Below are positions 45,995 to 57,394 of a DNA stretch of 64,000 nucleotides, piece after piece. The notes beneath the pieces are model-generated. The model was not told the origin of the DNA and did no database searches. It saw only the letters and a list, made by a program, of their open reading frames with translations. The position numbers and the translations under genes are program-made. The stretch comes from Gigaspora margarita (taxonomy: Eukaryota > Glomeromycota > Glomeromycetes > Diversisporales > Gigasporaceae), in the NCBI GenBank assembly GCA_009809945.1, contig WTPW01000328.1:71643-135642 (forward strand), read 5' to 3'. The first letter of the stretch is position 1. Every line of letters starts with the position of its first letter.

Positions 45995-46140
45995 CCATTG
46001 GGGGGTTTCAAAGTTAACAAATAAGTGACGTATTTTGAAAATAAATAGGATTTTTTTCAATAGCATTTTTTACTATGTTGTATTATAAATCGGAAAAATA
46101 AAATATGATTCTCTGATTTTAACTTTGAAACCCCTATTGG
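45995..46140. mobile_element. Candidate small TIR element, about 146 bp
   Basis: CCATTGGGGGGTTTCAAAGTTAA at the left pairs with TTAACTTTGAAACCCCTATTGG at the right (about 20 of 22 positions). The target duplication is not clear. The minus-strand frame across it is not a gene. Confidence 0.55.
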
Positions 46141-46656
46141 AATCATGTTGAAAAAGTTATTATTGCCTAATGGTACTACTCATCTCTGGAACTGGAATTA
46201 TTATTATAAAACAATATTGAAGTGAAAGAAACTGAAAAATTAATGAAGTATTCGAAGTCATGTAAAAAAGTAAAAAACTTATTTTTTTTTAAAAAAAAAA
46301 AATAAGTAAGAAAAAATTCTTTATATATTTAAAATACTTTAAATGATGGAAATTGAAAGTGACATTTACATATTCACATTATTTTTAATCCGCATAAGTA
46401 TTTAAAACAAGCAATTCAAAGTTCACAAATACTTACTATTTTAACTCCATCTTTCATTCGACTAATTTAAAAGATAAGTATAAAAATGATAATCTAGCTA
46501 TTTAAACAAATGGTCAATTTCATGAATATTTACTACACGTCATTCTGGTTATATCGACATTTTTGAACCATTAGTAAAAAAATTCCAAATGTCGATACAG
46601 TGATTTATACCAACATTTTATATTACTGTAAGTTTCAAAGTGCATTAATTAATTTA

Positions 46657-46789
46657 CTGTATTTACGCGTAATAAATCACATCTGCAAGTTATTTCGAAT
46701 TATTTTGACAGGTTTAATTACCAGAAGAACCATTTTTTGTTATATGGTATATGTATATTTAAGGTGCGCGTTATTACATACAAATACAG
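46657..46789. mobile_element. Pogo/mariner-like MITE, about 133 bp
   Basis: Left end CTGTATTTACGCGTAATAA, as in the element at 11121. Right end, reverse complemented, CTGTATTTGTATGTAATAAC followed by GCGCACC. TA at 46655-46656 on the left; the right flank is CA, so the duplication has decayed. Confidence 0.75.
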
Positions 46790-47329
46790 CAAGTATTTTA
46801 GATAAGTGATTTAAGTTCATGAATATTTCTATTAAATTCATTTTATTCGTGTTAAACTATGTCAATAGATTGATATCCGAATCTGAACCGAATTGAGCTT
46901 TGAAAATAGACAAATTTTGGTCCCGTTGGAATTTTAAACCAAATATTGCATTTATTTAAAGTTTGATTCAGTTGGGTCCGTCGTAGCCTATTAGTTGGCA
47001 AGCATAAAGACATTCTAATTAATTAAGGTATGTCATTCAAGTTCATAGATATTCAGTCACAATACCTCAATTTTTATTTCGGCCTAATTCTCGTCAATTG
47101 AAAGGATATTTATTAATTAACATAACTATTTAACATATCATAAAACTTTGTCTTTCAGTTAATTCTCGTGAAATTTTACTTTTAAACGGTATCTTCGGTG
47201 AGCATATTTTTTAATCAATGTGTTTAAGATAAGCGACCAGTTCATGGAATTTTACTCTGTCGATGTGTTTAAGTAAGGTAAGCTATTTAAGCTCACAGAG
47301 TTTTACATTTACAATACCACAATTAATTC

Positions 47330-47649
47330 GGGTGGCAATCATTTCACTGACAATCACTTCGCAAACACCCTATTTTGCCGACAAATTATCTACCGACAAG
47401 TTCATTTTACCGACAGTTCATTTTACCGAAGCTCATTTCATCGACAAAGTAATTTTGGTCATTGTCATTAGGGTTAGGGTGAGATCAGGGTAAAGTTAAG
47501 GCTAAAGTTAGTGTGTTGTATAGAAAAAAACTTGTCAGTGAAATGAGCTTTGGTGAAATGAACTGTCGGTAAAATGAACTTGTCAGTGAATAATTTGTCG
47601 GTGGAATGGAGTGTTTGTGAAGTGACTTTTGGTAAAATAATACGGACCC
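47330..47649. mobile_element. MITE with long inverted arms and a 9-bp target duplication
   Basis: A 320-bp element flanked by AATTAATTC at 47321-47329 and again at 47650-47658. The arms of about 120 bp are imperfect inverted repeats built of units like TTCATTTTACCGACA. Ends GGGTGGCAATCATTTCAC / GGGTCCGTATTATTTTAC. The centre holds GTCATTAGGGTTAGGGTGAG. A 9-bp duplication fits Mutator-like elements, though AATTAATT alone would also fit the 8 bp of hAT. Confidence 0.85.
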
Positions 47650-48620
47650 AATTAATTCAATAATTTGATTCATCTGAACATTAATATTTTATATTAAAAA
47701 AATTTTTTTTCACCTTTTACCAGAAGGGACATCAATTGGCATATTTTAATATTAATTTAGTGAAAAATATATCATTATTGGTACGTTTTAAATTAAATTT
47801 TTATTCAGTTCATGAAGTTTTTTCTTTTACAGTATTGTACCTCTCAATTTTATTTTATACGTTCAATCAGTAAGCACAAAATTTTACCGTATAACATTTT
47901 ACTTTTACATTGCATCTCTCAATTACTATTTTATTTGTTTCAAGTCAGCCGATAAGTATAAAGAACATTTATTAAGTAAGCTATTCAGTTCGTAATTTAT
48001 ATTTGCATAATATCTTGTTTAATTCCATTTTATTTGTGTCAATTTGGTTAGTATTAATGAATGTTCATTATTCGATACGTTTAAGTCAAACGATCTTTAA
48101 TATTTCGTTTTATTCGTTTCATGGATTTTATCTTGTTTCTAGAGATTGGAACTGACTAAATCCTAATTATTTGATGAATAATTTTAGCCATGTTCTATAT
48201 AATTCTGCCTGGAACTATTGATCGATTTTTAAGTGTGTTAAACAGTTTAATTTCAATTTAGCCGATGTGTTAAAGATTTAAGTTTATTTATGCGGCATAC
48301 TATTGATTGGTGTTAATTGAGTTAGTTAACACGAGCATTCATTATTTAAAAATGTTTAAGATAGAATATTCAAGTTTATGTAGTTTTACCTTTACATTGT
48401 TACCTAATTAATTCTATTTTATTCGTTTTAATTTAGATGGTAAGAGTAAAGAACACCTATTAATCAAAATATTTAGATGAACTATTCATATTCATTATTA
48501 CAAATATTTTTTTATTAATTTTATTTTATTCGTGTCAGTTTAGTTAATAAGTATGTATAAAGAACATAATCTATTCAAATTCACGGATACAACTCACTCT
48601 CACATAGTGAAGTTGCTAGG

Positions 48621-49329
48621 TTGAGAAGAAAAATCTTTATTATAATTTATATTGAGAGAATACTATATTCTTCACTATATCGGATCCTCACTACAACAAG
48701 TGTGTGTATTTTGCCATTACATATTTCTGTATTTTATTTGATTCCATTTATTTACATCACAGAATTTTTCGTTTTATTCACATACTTATATTATAAAGAT
48801 TATTTGATATTCTATTTAGTCGCATTTATTCAATTGAGGAATATAAAAGTCTTTTTGTTAACAATATGTAATTGAAATAAGCAACGTTTTATAATATAGG
48901 TATGTGATGAGATTTTAAATATATAGTCGCCATTAGAGATAGGCAATTTTTATATGACTATTACTTATTATTACTTAACAATATAAATAAAAGATGGTAA
49001 TTAAAAAGCAACTTTGATGAATTTCAGAATTATGCCTTTCAAGCTTTATTTGTGAATCACGAGAAGTTAGTAATAAAATAACAATATGTAACGGTTAAAA
49101 AATTGATATTGTTTACATTACCTATCCCTAGTCACCATCTAATAACAAACTTTTTATTTTTGCAAATATTTTATTGCTTTGAATAAATATATACAATGCA
49201 CCCTGTGGTGGCTATCCTTTTATTTACTTATTTTTTTTTAGTAGATCAAATATATAATACTAAATTTTAGTTCGAATAAAGGATTTTGCCAACAACTTTT
49301 TAATTTTAATGAAACAAATAAGAATAACG
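48621..49329. other. AT-rich stretch without a supported gene
   Basis: Short frames only, no motif recognised. Confidence 0.4.
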
Positions 49330-50280
49330 TGTAATAATCTTTAAAGAAGTTTTTGTATTAAGAATTATAAAAAATAGTTAATGTATTACAAAGAACATCA
49401 ACTATTGCTTTCCCACTCCTCAGAATCAATCTTATATAAATGTCTAAAGAGATTAATATGTAATTTGTGCAAAGAACTTTTGCTAACGTTTTCCCATTCT
49501 CAGAGTCCAATTTAATATTTTTTAAGATATAACGAACTAATGAATTGTTTATGCCAAGCACCTCTAAAAATACTTTTTCCTCTCGGGAATTGATGAAAGA
49601 TCTAAAAAAAATCAACGTTGAATTTTTGCAATAAAATCAACTAATGACTTTCCTCAAGATAACTTGAATATTTAACTGCTGTTTGTTATAAAAGCGTTTT
49701 CAATCTTCTGGGTCCAACCGAATTTTCTAAAAGATTTAAAAAATTAAAAGTATTGTTTGTGTGAAGAGCACTTTCTACCATTTCCTACTATAGTGACAAT
49801 CTTATTTTCTGAATATTTAAAAATTAAAAGTTTGTTGTGTGAAGTGCACCTTCTAACATTTCCTATTATAGTGTCAATCTTATTGGGTGAATATTGTTGA
49901 TGTTTTGCTTCTACCATAATGTAATATTCATATGATGATTGTATGAAGATGTATGAAGATATGAAGATTGTATGAAGATTGTATGAAGAGCTTTTACCAT
50001 CTTTTTCCTTCTTCATAATGATTGTTTTTGAAAGAGTTAAAAGAAATATAGTAATGTTTTTTACTAAATGCATCTGCGGACTTCTTCTAAATAGATTATT
50101 TGAAAGATACAAAAAAGTTAAAGTGTTGTTATTTTTAAGTACTTCAGCAACTGTTTTCCTCCTTTTGTGTCAATTTGATTATTTGTAAGGCATAAATAAT
50201 CAATTGTGATGTGCAAAAGCTATTGCCTTCTCTCTTCAGGAGCCAAGACGAAGATTTAAAAAAAATTAACATTAAATGCA
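49330..50280 (-). pseudogene. LRR remnants of an F-box/LRR gene
   Basis: Minus-strand frames contain successive LRR units: NIKLDSENGKTLAKVLCTNYILISLDI and SGKAIVDVLCNT (49358-49615), then NKIDTIIGNVRRC and NKIVTIVGNGRKC (49744-50112). The remnant matches 18180-18980. Near 49940-49990 a short repeat (GTATGAAGATT-like) has expanded in the gene. No F-box part is visible. Confidence 0.65.
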
Positions 50281-51590
50281 TCAAATAATACGTTCCGTAT
50301 AAAGATAACAGCCTTTTTTTTGTGTAAAAAAGAAAAAAAAAGCACTGAGATACAAATCATATGATAAATCGATTAGAAATCGATTAGAAATTTGTATAAA
50401 AACCAAAATTCCACTCACACCCTTATACATCACGTGCACGTGGTTTCACTACCCAAAAAAGTCTCGTATTTAAGAAGTATAAGATAAAAGAATTTTATAA
50501 TTAGTTAAGTTTAGTTGATATTTGTATTACTTCTTAACTATTGATTGATCAGGTGAATAAATGAATATCATTAAGGCTGCAAGTTATTATTCGACGCAGT
50601 TTTACCAGGTTCGTTCATTTCATCAGCCATGTCATTTTTTGGAATGTATTGAACTATCATGATATCTAAACAAGAGAAAAAAAATTTTTTTTAATGAATT
50701 AATGAATTGCAAATAACCAAACTATTAAATGTAAATATTTTATCAAGAATATCATCATTTGATTCATCTTAATTGTTTAAATAAAATGGTTTAATGAACA
50801 GAATGAATAACACTTTCAGTTTACCTTATCCATGTTTAAAATTTCGGTTGCATTGTTAGGCTCTGAATAATTTGGTATTGACCACGCAGTTTGCTGATTA
50901 TTTATATTAATGAATTTGTAATAAATTCAACAGTTGTATTCTCTGATAAATTTTTAGGTTTTTTTTTTGAAGGACAATGTCCTTAGGGAGGAATTCTTTT
51001 TCAAGGTATCATTTTGAGATAGCGATAGTAACAATAGGAAATTTAGATTATCGTATAATGCAAATCTATTTGCATCTGATGGAGTATCTTAGTTATTGGC
51101 ACGGGATTGTTACATCAAACACTGTGCAATAAGATAATTATTATATGAAATAACCCGTTACACACACGGGTTCATATTTAAATTCTATGCCTTCGGCATG
51201 GAATATGAACCTGGATTATTCACTACAACACATACAATAACTAACTATAAATAAGTTATGAGTCATTTTTCAATTTATCAATTGCTGTGACTCGGAGCGA
51301 TTTTTAAGTATTGTATATATATATTACAATAAATATGTTATATGAGTCATTTTCAATTTATGTCGACTATCAATTGACGTGACTCGTTTCAAACATTAAA
51401 TCACCTGTGTTATAATCAAATTTGACAAGTGCAAGAAAGCTTTTCTTTTTGTTAATACTCAACTAAAGTCGTTAAAAATTTTCTATCATTGTCGTCTTTA
51501 CCAATTTTACCCTTAGAGTGTGTCTGGAGAAAAGTCAAATAACCATATGTCACAGTGCTATGCGGTACCCATGTGACTAACGCACGTGGT
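50281..51590. other. Non-coding stretch with several hairpins
   Basis: Near 51152-51211 there are two adjoining foldbacks: AACCCG/CGGGTT, and GGTTCATATT (51169-51178) with AATATGAACC (51202-51211), the latter enclosing ATGCC-TTC-GGCAT. Two similar foldbacks with GAGTCA...TGACTC arms and CAATT inside follow at about 51261-51296 and 51343-51382. Confidence 0.55.
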
Positions 51591-52300
51591 GATCGAATGT
51601 ATTGATCAAATGTCATGATGTAATTAAAAGTAAGAATGATTGCATGAGCGATGAGTAAAGTATGATGCAATGTATCATTAAGTAATAAATAAGGCATCGA
51701 TCCTAAAGGAAAAGTGCCTAGCTTTAGACGTGGTAATCAAATGTATTGATCAAATCGTGATGTAATTAAAAGTAAGAGATCATGGTTGCATGAGCGATGA
51801 GTAAATTATGATACAGTGTATCATTAAGTAATAAATAAGGCATCGATCCTAAAGGGGAAGTGCCTAGCTTTCGACGTGGTGATCGAATGTATTGATCGAA
51901 TATTGTGATGTAATTAAAAGTAAGATATTATGATTATATGAGTGATGAGTAAAGTATAATGCAAGTGAATCATTAAGCAATAAATAAGGATAAAGTGAAA
52001 GTGCCTAGCTTTCGACATGGTGATCGATTGTATTGATTGAATGTCATGATGTAATAAAAGTAAGAGATAATGGTTGCATGGGCAATGAGTAAAGTACGAT
52101 GCAAGTATAACATTAAGCAATAAATAAAGATAAAGGGAAGTGCCTAGCTTTCGACGTTGTGATCGAATATATTGATCAAATGTCGTGATGTAATTAAAAG
52201 TAAGAGATCATGATTGCATGAACAATGAGTAAAATATGATGGAAGTGTATAATTAAAGATAAAAGGGCTACTTTCGATCTTATTTGCTTTCGACCTTAAT
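51591..52300 (+). repeat. Tandem repeat, about five units of 139-146 bp
   Basis: The marker GATCGAATGTATTGATC recurs at about 51591, 51735, 51881, 52022 and 52161. Each unit also has TGTAATTAAAAGTAAGA, ATGAGTAAAGTA, CATTAAGTAATAAATAAGG and GTGCCTAGCTTTCGACG. Units are clearly similar and in one orientation. Confidence 0.9.
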
Positions 52301-52542
52301 AAATAACTAACAACCTGCAATATCTTTGTGATTCTTCTAAGTGAATAAATTGTTAATTAATTGTGTGAAGTATCTATTAGGTGGTAGTACCTGTACGATT
52401 CTTCAGTCATCGTATTGCCAAGCAAGTGAAATTTAGTAGTAAAACCCCACGAATACACGGTAGTCTGAGTGACTATGTGACACCATTGACACCATAAGAC
52501 CTTATTTTCATGTCTTTTCTTAAACCGTCAATGCTGTAGAAT

Positions 52543-53015
52543 TACCACACTAATATTTTTCAAAATTTTAATCCTAGGATTAAACAATTTCAAAAAATCT
52601 TTAATCCCAATATCAAATGGTTTATCCCTCAAAATCAAGATTTATTATTTGATTAGCTCCATAATGACGATATCTGTTATTTGTATGATGGAATAACGGT
52701 TTATCTCTCAAGATTAAGATTTATTATTCGATTATCTAAGTTTCATAACAATGATATCCGATGATTTAAATAACGGAATACACAAGTGGCTTAAATCTGA
52801 AAACAATTATGATTTTTATCCAATTATAATTTTATTAATTATAATGTTTTTGCTTTGAAAATCTGAGAAACTTAAAAAATTGAATTTCAAAAGAAATAGA
52901 AGTGAACTTGCACTTTATCTAAGAAAATCATTTGCATTTAATAAAAACAATATGCTGGCTTCACTAAGTCTTATAAATCTTCCACTTGGCTATAGAAAAG
53001 AGATTGGATTAAGGT
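52543..53015 (+). pseudogene. F-box/LRR gene remnant with an internal duplication
   Basis: Translates in pieces to the middle of the gene at 16-678: FQILILGLNNFKKSLIP, LLFDYLSFITMISDDLNNGIHKWL, LKKLNFKRNRSELALYLRKSF and ASLSLINLPLGYRKEIG, the last nearly identical in pattern. About 60-70 bp (GGTTTATCCCTCAAAATCAAG and following) is duplicated in tandem near 52618-52685 and 52700-52760. Stops occur between pieces. The F-box start is missing. Confidence 0.75.
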
Positions 53016-53028
53016 TGTGTTCTGTAAT

Positions 53029-53115
53029 AGATTTAGTTAAGTTGTAAGTAAAGTTGTAACCATTTACCTTAAAGCTGTAATAGATTTAGTTAAGTTGTAA
53101 AGTTGTAACCTTTTG
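53029..53115 (+). repeat. Short tandem duplication
   Basis: GTAATAGATTTAGTTAAGTT-GTAA-AAGTTGTAACC occurs twice in succession, followed by GTAATAG/ATAATGG simple patterns to about 53200. Confidence 0.65.
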
Positions 53116-53809
53116 TAATATTTTCCATAAGAGGTAATAGTTGTAATAGAACAGTTGAAATGGTTGTAATAGCCATAATGGTCATAATGGCTAATAAGTA
53201 GTTGTTTGATACTAAATTAAGAACATTAGGAATAGAAGCGCACAACTGACAAATATGAATTAAAAAAATTTTTGTGATTCTGTGTAAATTTTGTTAATAC
53301 TTTGTTACGCTGGCACAATTATCATGTGAAATGTACAATTTAATGTAAAGTACATTACAGATTCGTAAGTTATGTAAGTAATTTGTATTTAATAAGTAAA
53401 AATATATAATTTTTGTAATGCCAACTCTACCAGTATGATCCCACATGATGAAAATTCTGTTACAAACTTAACACATAATATGTGGTGTTAAGGTAGAGTT
53501 AGTTTATTTTGAAATTATTGAAATTTTGGTTGTATTGGAATTGTGATTTTTATCATGAGTTACTATAAAAAAATTTTATTAATGTTCTAGTAATGTAACA
53601 GTATGTTGGTTTATATTAGAATTATATCGATTTGTATTATAAGTTACTGTAAAATTTTGTTATAGAATTTACTTGCTATTCTAGTGGTATATGATAATTT
53701 GCATTAGAATTATCTAACTTGCTTTTTAGTGATTGCAGTATGTGTCAAGTTAGTTTTTGCATTGAAATTATCTGATTTTTATTGAGTTAATGTAAAAATT
53801 CTAGTTTGT
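53116..53809. other. AT-rich stretch without a supported gene
   Basis: Recurrent loose motifs (TTATTAGAATTAT, GAATTATCT) only. Confidence 0.35.
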
Positions 53810-54770
53810 ATTGCACTACAAGAAAATTGCACATGCTATTTAACACTGAATTATTCAATGCAAGGCATGCAATCATGCTTTAGCAAAGATCTCTACTAAG
53901 TTTTTTAATTAAAATTTGATAAAAATAATAAATAGTGCAATTTACAATAAATATTCTTTAAATCAAGAGCCAAATAAGGAATTTAATATATTATTATAAA
54001 GATTACTGCTTATACAGAACAATGTTTCGCTTCATACTATATTTTGTATCACACTACTAGAAAATCAGACACGCCATTTAACACCAGATTATTCAATACA
54101 AGGCATGCAATCATGCTTTAGCAAAGCTCTCTAACAAGCTTTTTAGTTGAAATTTCAATACAAAAAAATCAAAATAATTAATTTACGCGATTTGTAATAA
54201 ATAACAATCAGTTCATACCACATTTCTTATTATGCCACTAGAAAATCACACATGCCATTTAACATGCCTGGCACATTCTACATACTTTATGCTCCATTTA
54301 CAGAAACCATAATCTTGGTTACACTCTGTTCCTAACATAGTAATATTTATTTTTAAATCAATGACCAGACAAAGAAATTAATATATTATCATAATAGTTT
54401 AGAATGATTCTTGATCGTGCACTGTTCAATATGCAAAATTTTTATTGCACTAATTAAAAAATTATGCATGCGACACCAGAAAAAAATCCTATTTAATGCA
54501 AAAAGAATACAAAGCATCAAGACCATATTTATTGGTGCACAAATGATCCTGATATAGCCAGAATCCTGATGAAGTCAAAAGGATGGATCAGTGCAAAAGT
54601 GCTACACTACTTAACTTGCCTGTAAACCAGGCACATGCTATTTAACATGCCTAGCATATTCTACATACTTTATGCTCCATTCACAGAAACTATAATTTTT
54701 GTTACACTCCGTTCCTAACATAGTAATATTTTTTTAAATCAATTGCCAGTCTAGTGTTGGTATTAGAATT
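53810..54770 (+). repeat. Degenerate direct repeats
   Basis: Four blocks begin with CTAGAAAATC-CACATGCCATTTAACA-like sequence near 53820, 54058, 54238 and 54622. The first two continue with ATTCAA-TACAAGGCATGCAATC and TTTAGCAAAGCTCTCTA. The last two continue with CATGCCTGGCACATTCTACA and GCTCCATT-ACAGAAAC. Spacing is uneven (about 180-385 bp). Confidence 0.75.
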
Positions 54771-55112
54771 ACTAAATTACAGCATTATGGCATTCTACCA
54801 TATGGTAGAATTAATTATAGCAAGGAGTATAATTGCCATATTATATATCATAATGCTGTAATACCATAATGCCGTAATGCTGTAATGCCATAATATCATA
54901 ATACTATAGATCTTTGTATTGTAACTATGCGATACTATAATACTATAACATTATGATAATATAAATGTAATACAGTCATGCATATATGAGTATAAGGCAC
55001 CAAAAACTAGGAACATAATTAGTGATTCATTTGTATAAATCAATGTAATTTTTATATAACTTTAGGTGCGAGACTTTCATGTTTTAGTATTAAAAAAAAT
55101 TACTAATTAATT
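54771..55112. other. Simple-repeat-like stretch
   Basis: At 54780-54960 the words CATAATGC, CGTAATGCTGTAATGCC and ACTATAAT recur in both orientations (TACCATATGGTA is a perfect palindrome). No gene. Confidence 0.5.
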
Positions 55113-55343
55113 ATTGTCGCAGCTGATGCTGAAAATGACTAATGCTAAAATTTGGGGTCGTGATTTGAAAATATATGCCCTGCTAAAATCTACATATACT
55201 CTTTAATAATTAATTCTAACTCTAAACCCTAACCCAACCCTAAAAAAAAAGTGGACAAAATTACCCAAAAAATTTTTAAAAAATTTGTATCAACATAGAT
55301 TGAAATTTTAGCATCAGCTGTTTTTAGCATCAGCTACAACAAT
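55113..55343. mobile_element. MITE, about 231 bp
   Basis: Left end ATTGTCGCAGCTGATGCT; right end, reverse complemented, ATTGTTGTAGCTGATGCT. An extra AGCATCAGCTG lies just inside the right end. The interior contains CTAACTCTAAACCCTAACCC. The target duplication is obscured by the TTAAT-rich surroundings. Confidence 0.7.
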
Positions 55344-56399
55344 TATTAATATTATTAACCAGTAATCAAGTACAATACCTAGTTCTTCATAAAGTGCCCA
55401 CCTGAATTTAACTCTAAGAACAACTTTATTATCTAATATGCATAAAAAACCAATTTATTAATTTTTTGTATAGATAATAGTGGAATTAAAATAAAAATCA
55501 AAGAGTGTTGCTAATTTGCCCTTCTAGTAATGTTAACTACCCTATAATTTACCAATCAAGCCACAGAATCTTGTTAACAAAATAAAGAAAACTTAGAAAA
55601 AAAATCAAAAAATTATCAATATAGCAAAATTTTATTACAAAAACTAGCTTTGGGTTATTAAATAAAAGTTTTTAGCATTTAATTTTGCATATAAATAATC
55701 TACTCTCTAACTTAATATAACCTATACCCTAACCCTATTCTTGAAAGAATAATTTTTATATAAAAAACTTTTATAAAAATAATGGATTGTTAAAATTTAT
55801 AACTTTAACCAGGTGTTAAAATTAGTTAAATTCAAAATCAAATTATTTTTAATTGTTCGGAGCGTAGCAATAGACATTATATATTTACGTAAGATAGCAT
55901 CAATATTTGTAATAGCAAAATTGTAATTTATGTATTTGGTGTTTGTCACCATGTCAGATATGTACAATAATTATGTTTTAGATGCATCAGTTTATTTTGA
56001 TTTGTTATTATATCAACAATGTAACTTTTTTGCTCATGTGTTAATATTTGACTTCATTTTTACATGATAATAATTATAAACTCCAGACACGCAATACTAT
56101 GCATTAACCTAGTGATTATCAATTATTGAAATTAAACTACTATCAGATTTGTGATAATATTCGAATACTATTTATTCATTCCTTTTAAAAACAATTTCTT
56201 TAATTGATGATCTGAATAAGATCAGCACTATTACCATATTTGGGCAATAGTAATTTTGGAATAAGTACAATATAAACTTTTATTATATGCTAGAATCTGA
56301 CTTCGTTTCAATGATAAGTAATTAAAAACAATCTAAAATAATTTGCACTCTAATCGATATAAATCTGCATGCTGATTGGTCTTTTTTTTTATTTGATTG
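55344..56399. other. AT-rich stretch, probably another decayed element
   Basis: 55520-55800 resembles the interior of the MITE at 33251 (CTGACCAATCA-like, then CTCTAACTTAATA and CCCTAACCCTA), but I could not define matching ends. No gene. Confidence 0.35.
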
Positions 56400-57060
56400 G
56401 ATAATTTAGTACACATGCACATTATGTCATTGATGTAAAGTTCGTCTGTTTGAACATTTTCAATTGGTCATCTTTAAAAACGTGACTAGTATGTGAAAAA
56501 ATTTTTATAATTATACGTGAGAAAATTAATGATATATGATTATTTACATGTTATTGTCATAATAATTCGTCATTGATCTATTAATGTGAATTAATAATCG
56601 GTCATTAAAAAAACAACTTTCAATCATTACACGCACTTTGCATTTTCAAAATTTAAAAAAAATTAACTTCCGTTTGTTATGTGCACATTATAACTTTAAT
56701 TTAGTACATGTGCACATTATGTCATTGATGTAAAGTTCATCTGTTTGAACATTTTTGATTGGTCATCTTTCAGAAACGTGACCAGTATGTGGGAAAATTT
56801 TTATAATCATATAGTCATATAATATTGCACTTTGCCATTTTTGATTTGCTATGTCCAAAAACTGTAATTAGACCGTGAAAAAATTAACACATATGATTAT
56901 TTACATATTAATATCATAATAATTCGTCATTGATCTATTAATGTGAATTAATAATCAGTTATTAAAAAAATCAACTTTCAATCGTTACATGCACTTTGCA
57001 TTTTCAAAATTTAAAAAATTGACCTGTTCGTTATACACACATTGTAACTTTAAATTAGAT
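56400..57060 (+). repeat. Two tandem copies of a repeat of about 300-355 bp
   Basis: CATTATGTCATTGATGTAAAG, GTCTGTTTGAACATTTT and TTGGTCATCTTT occur at 56420 and 56710. AATGTGAATTAATAATC and CACTTTGCATTTTCAAAATT occur near 56585 and 56940. The ends of these units resemble the join of the units in the following array. Confidence 0.8.
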
Positions 57061-57338
57061 TGAGATATAATAACATTAATAACATGCGTTAGTAAGTCAC
57101 ATACTGTATATTGCCAGAATGGTAATGCTTATAACAATAACTTATAATAGAAACTATAATAATTTCAAACTTTAACCGCATATTATATAGTCAAAACAAT
57201 CAAGTAGGTATGAAGAAATGTTGGAACATTTCAGGATTGCTTAATATAAACACATGTAGATCAGCAGGAATTTTTAGTAATATAATAAGGCACTCAAAGT
57301 TAATTTTTCATTTTGCATTACATGGAATCCTTGGTCAG

Positions 57339-57394
<56 letters not shown>

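Larger units (their letters stand above)
46480..48620 (+). repeat. Old degenerate satellite, units of roughly 100-200 bp
   Basis: A pattern recurs many times: GTTCATGAATATTTAC, then TTTACATT-TACCTCAATT, then TATTTTATTCGTTTCAATTTAG, then TAAGTATAAAGAACATTTATTAA and back to the start. Clear instances lie near 46815, 47038, 47230, 47280, 47810, 47910-48010, 48370-48460 and 48500-48590. Units are strongly diverged in sequence and length, so only eye-level periodicity is claimed. Confidence 0.6.

Noticed and set aside
49979..50188. 69-codon plus-strand frame
   Set aside because: Antisense to LRR remnants on the minus strand.
51452..52120. Minus-strand frames of 81 and 68 codons
   Set aside because: They lie within or at the edge of the tandem repeat, and the frame is not conserved between units.
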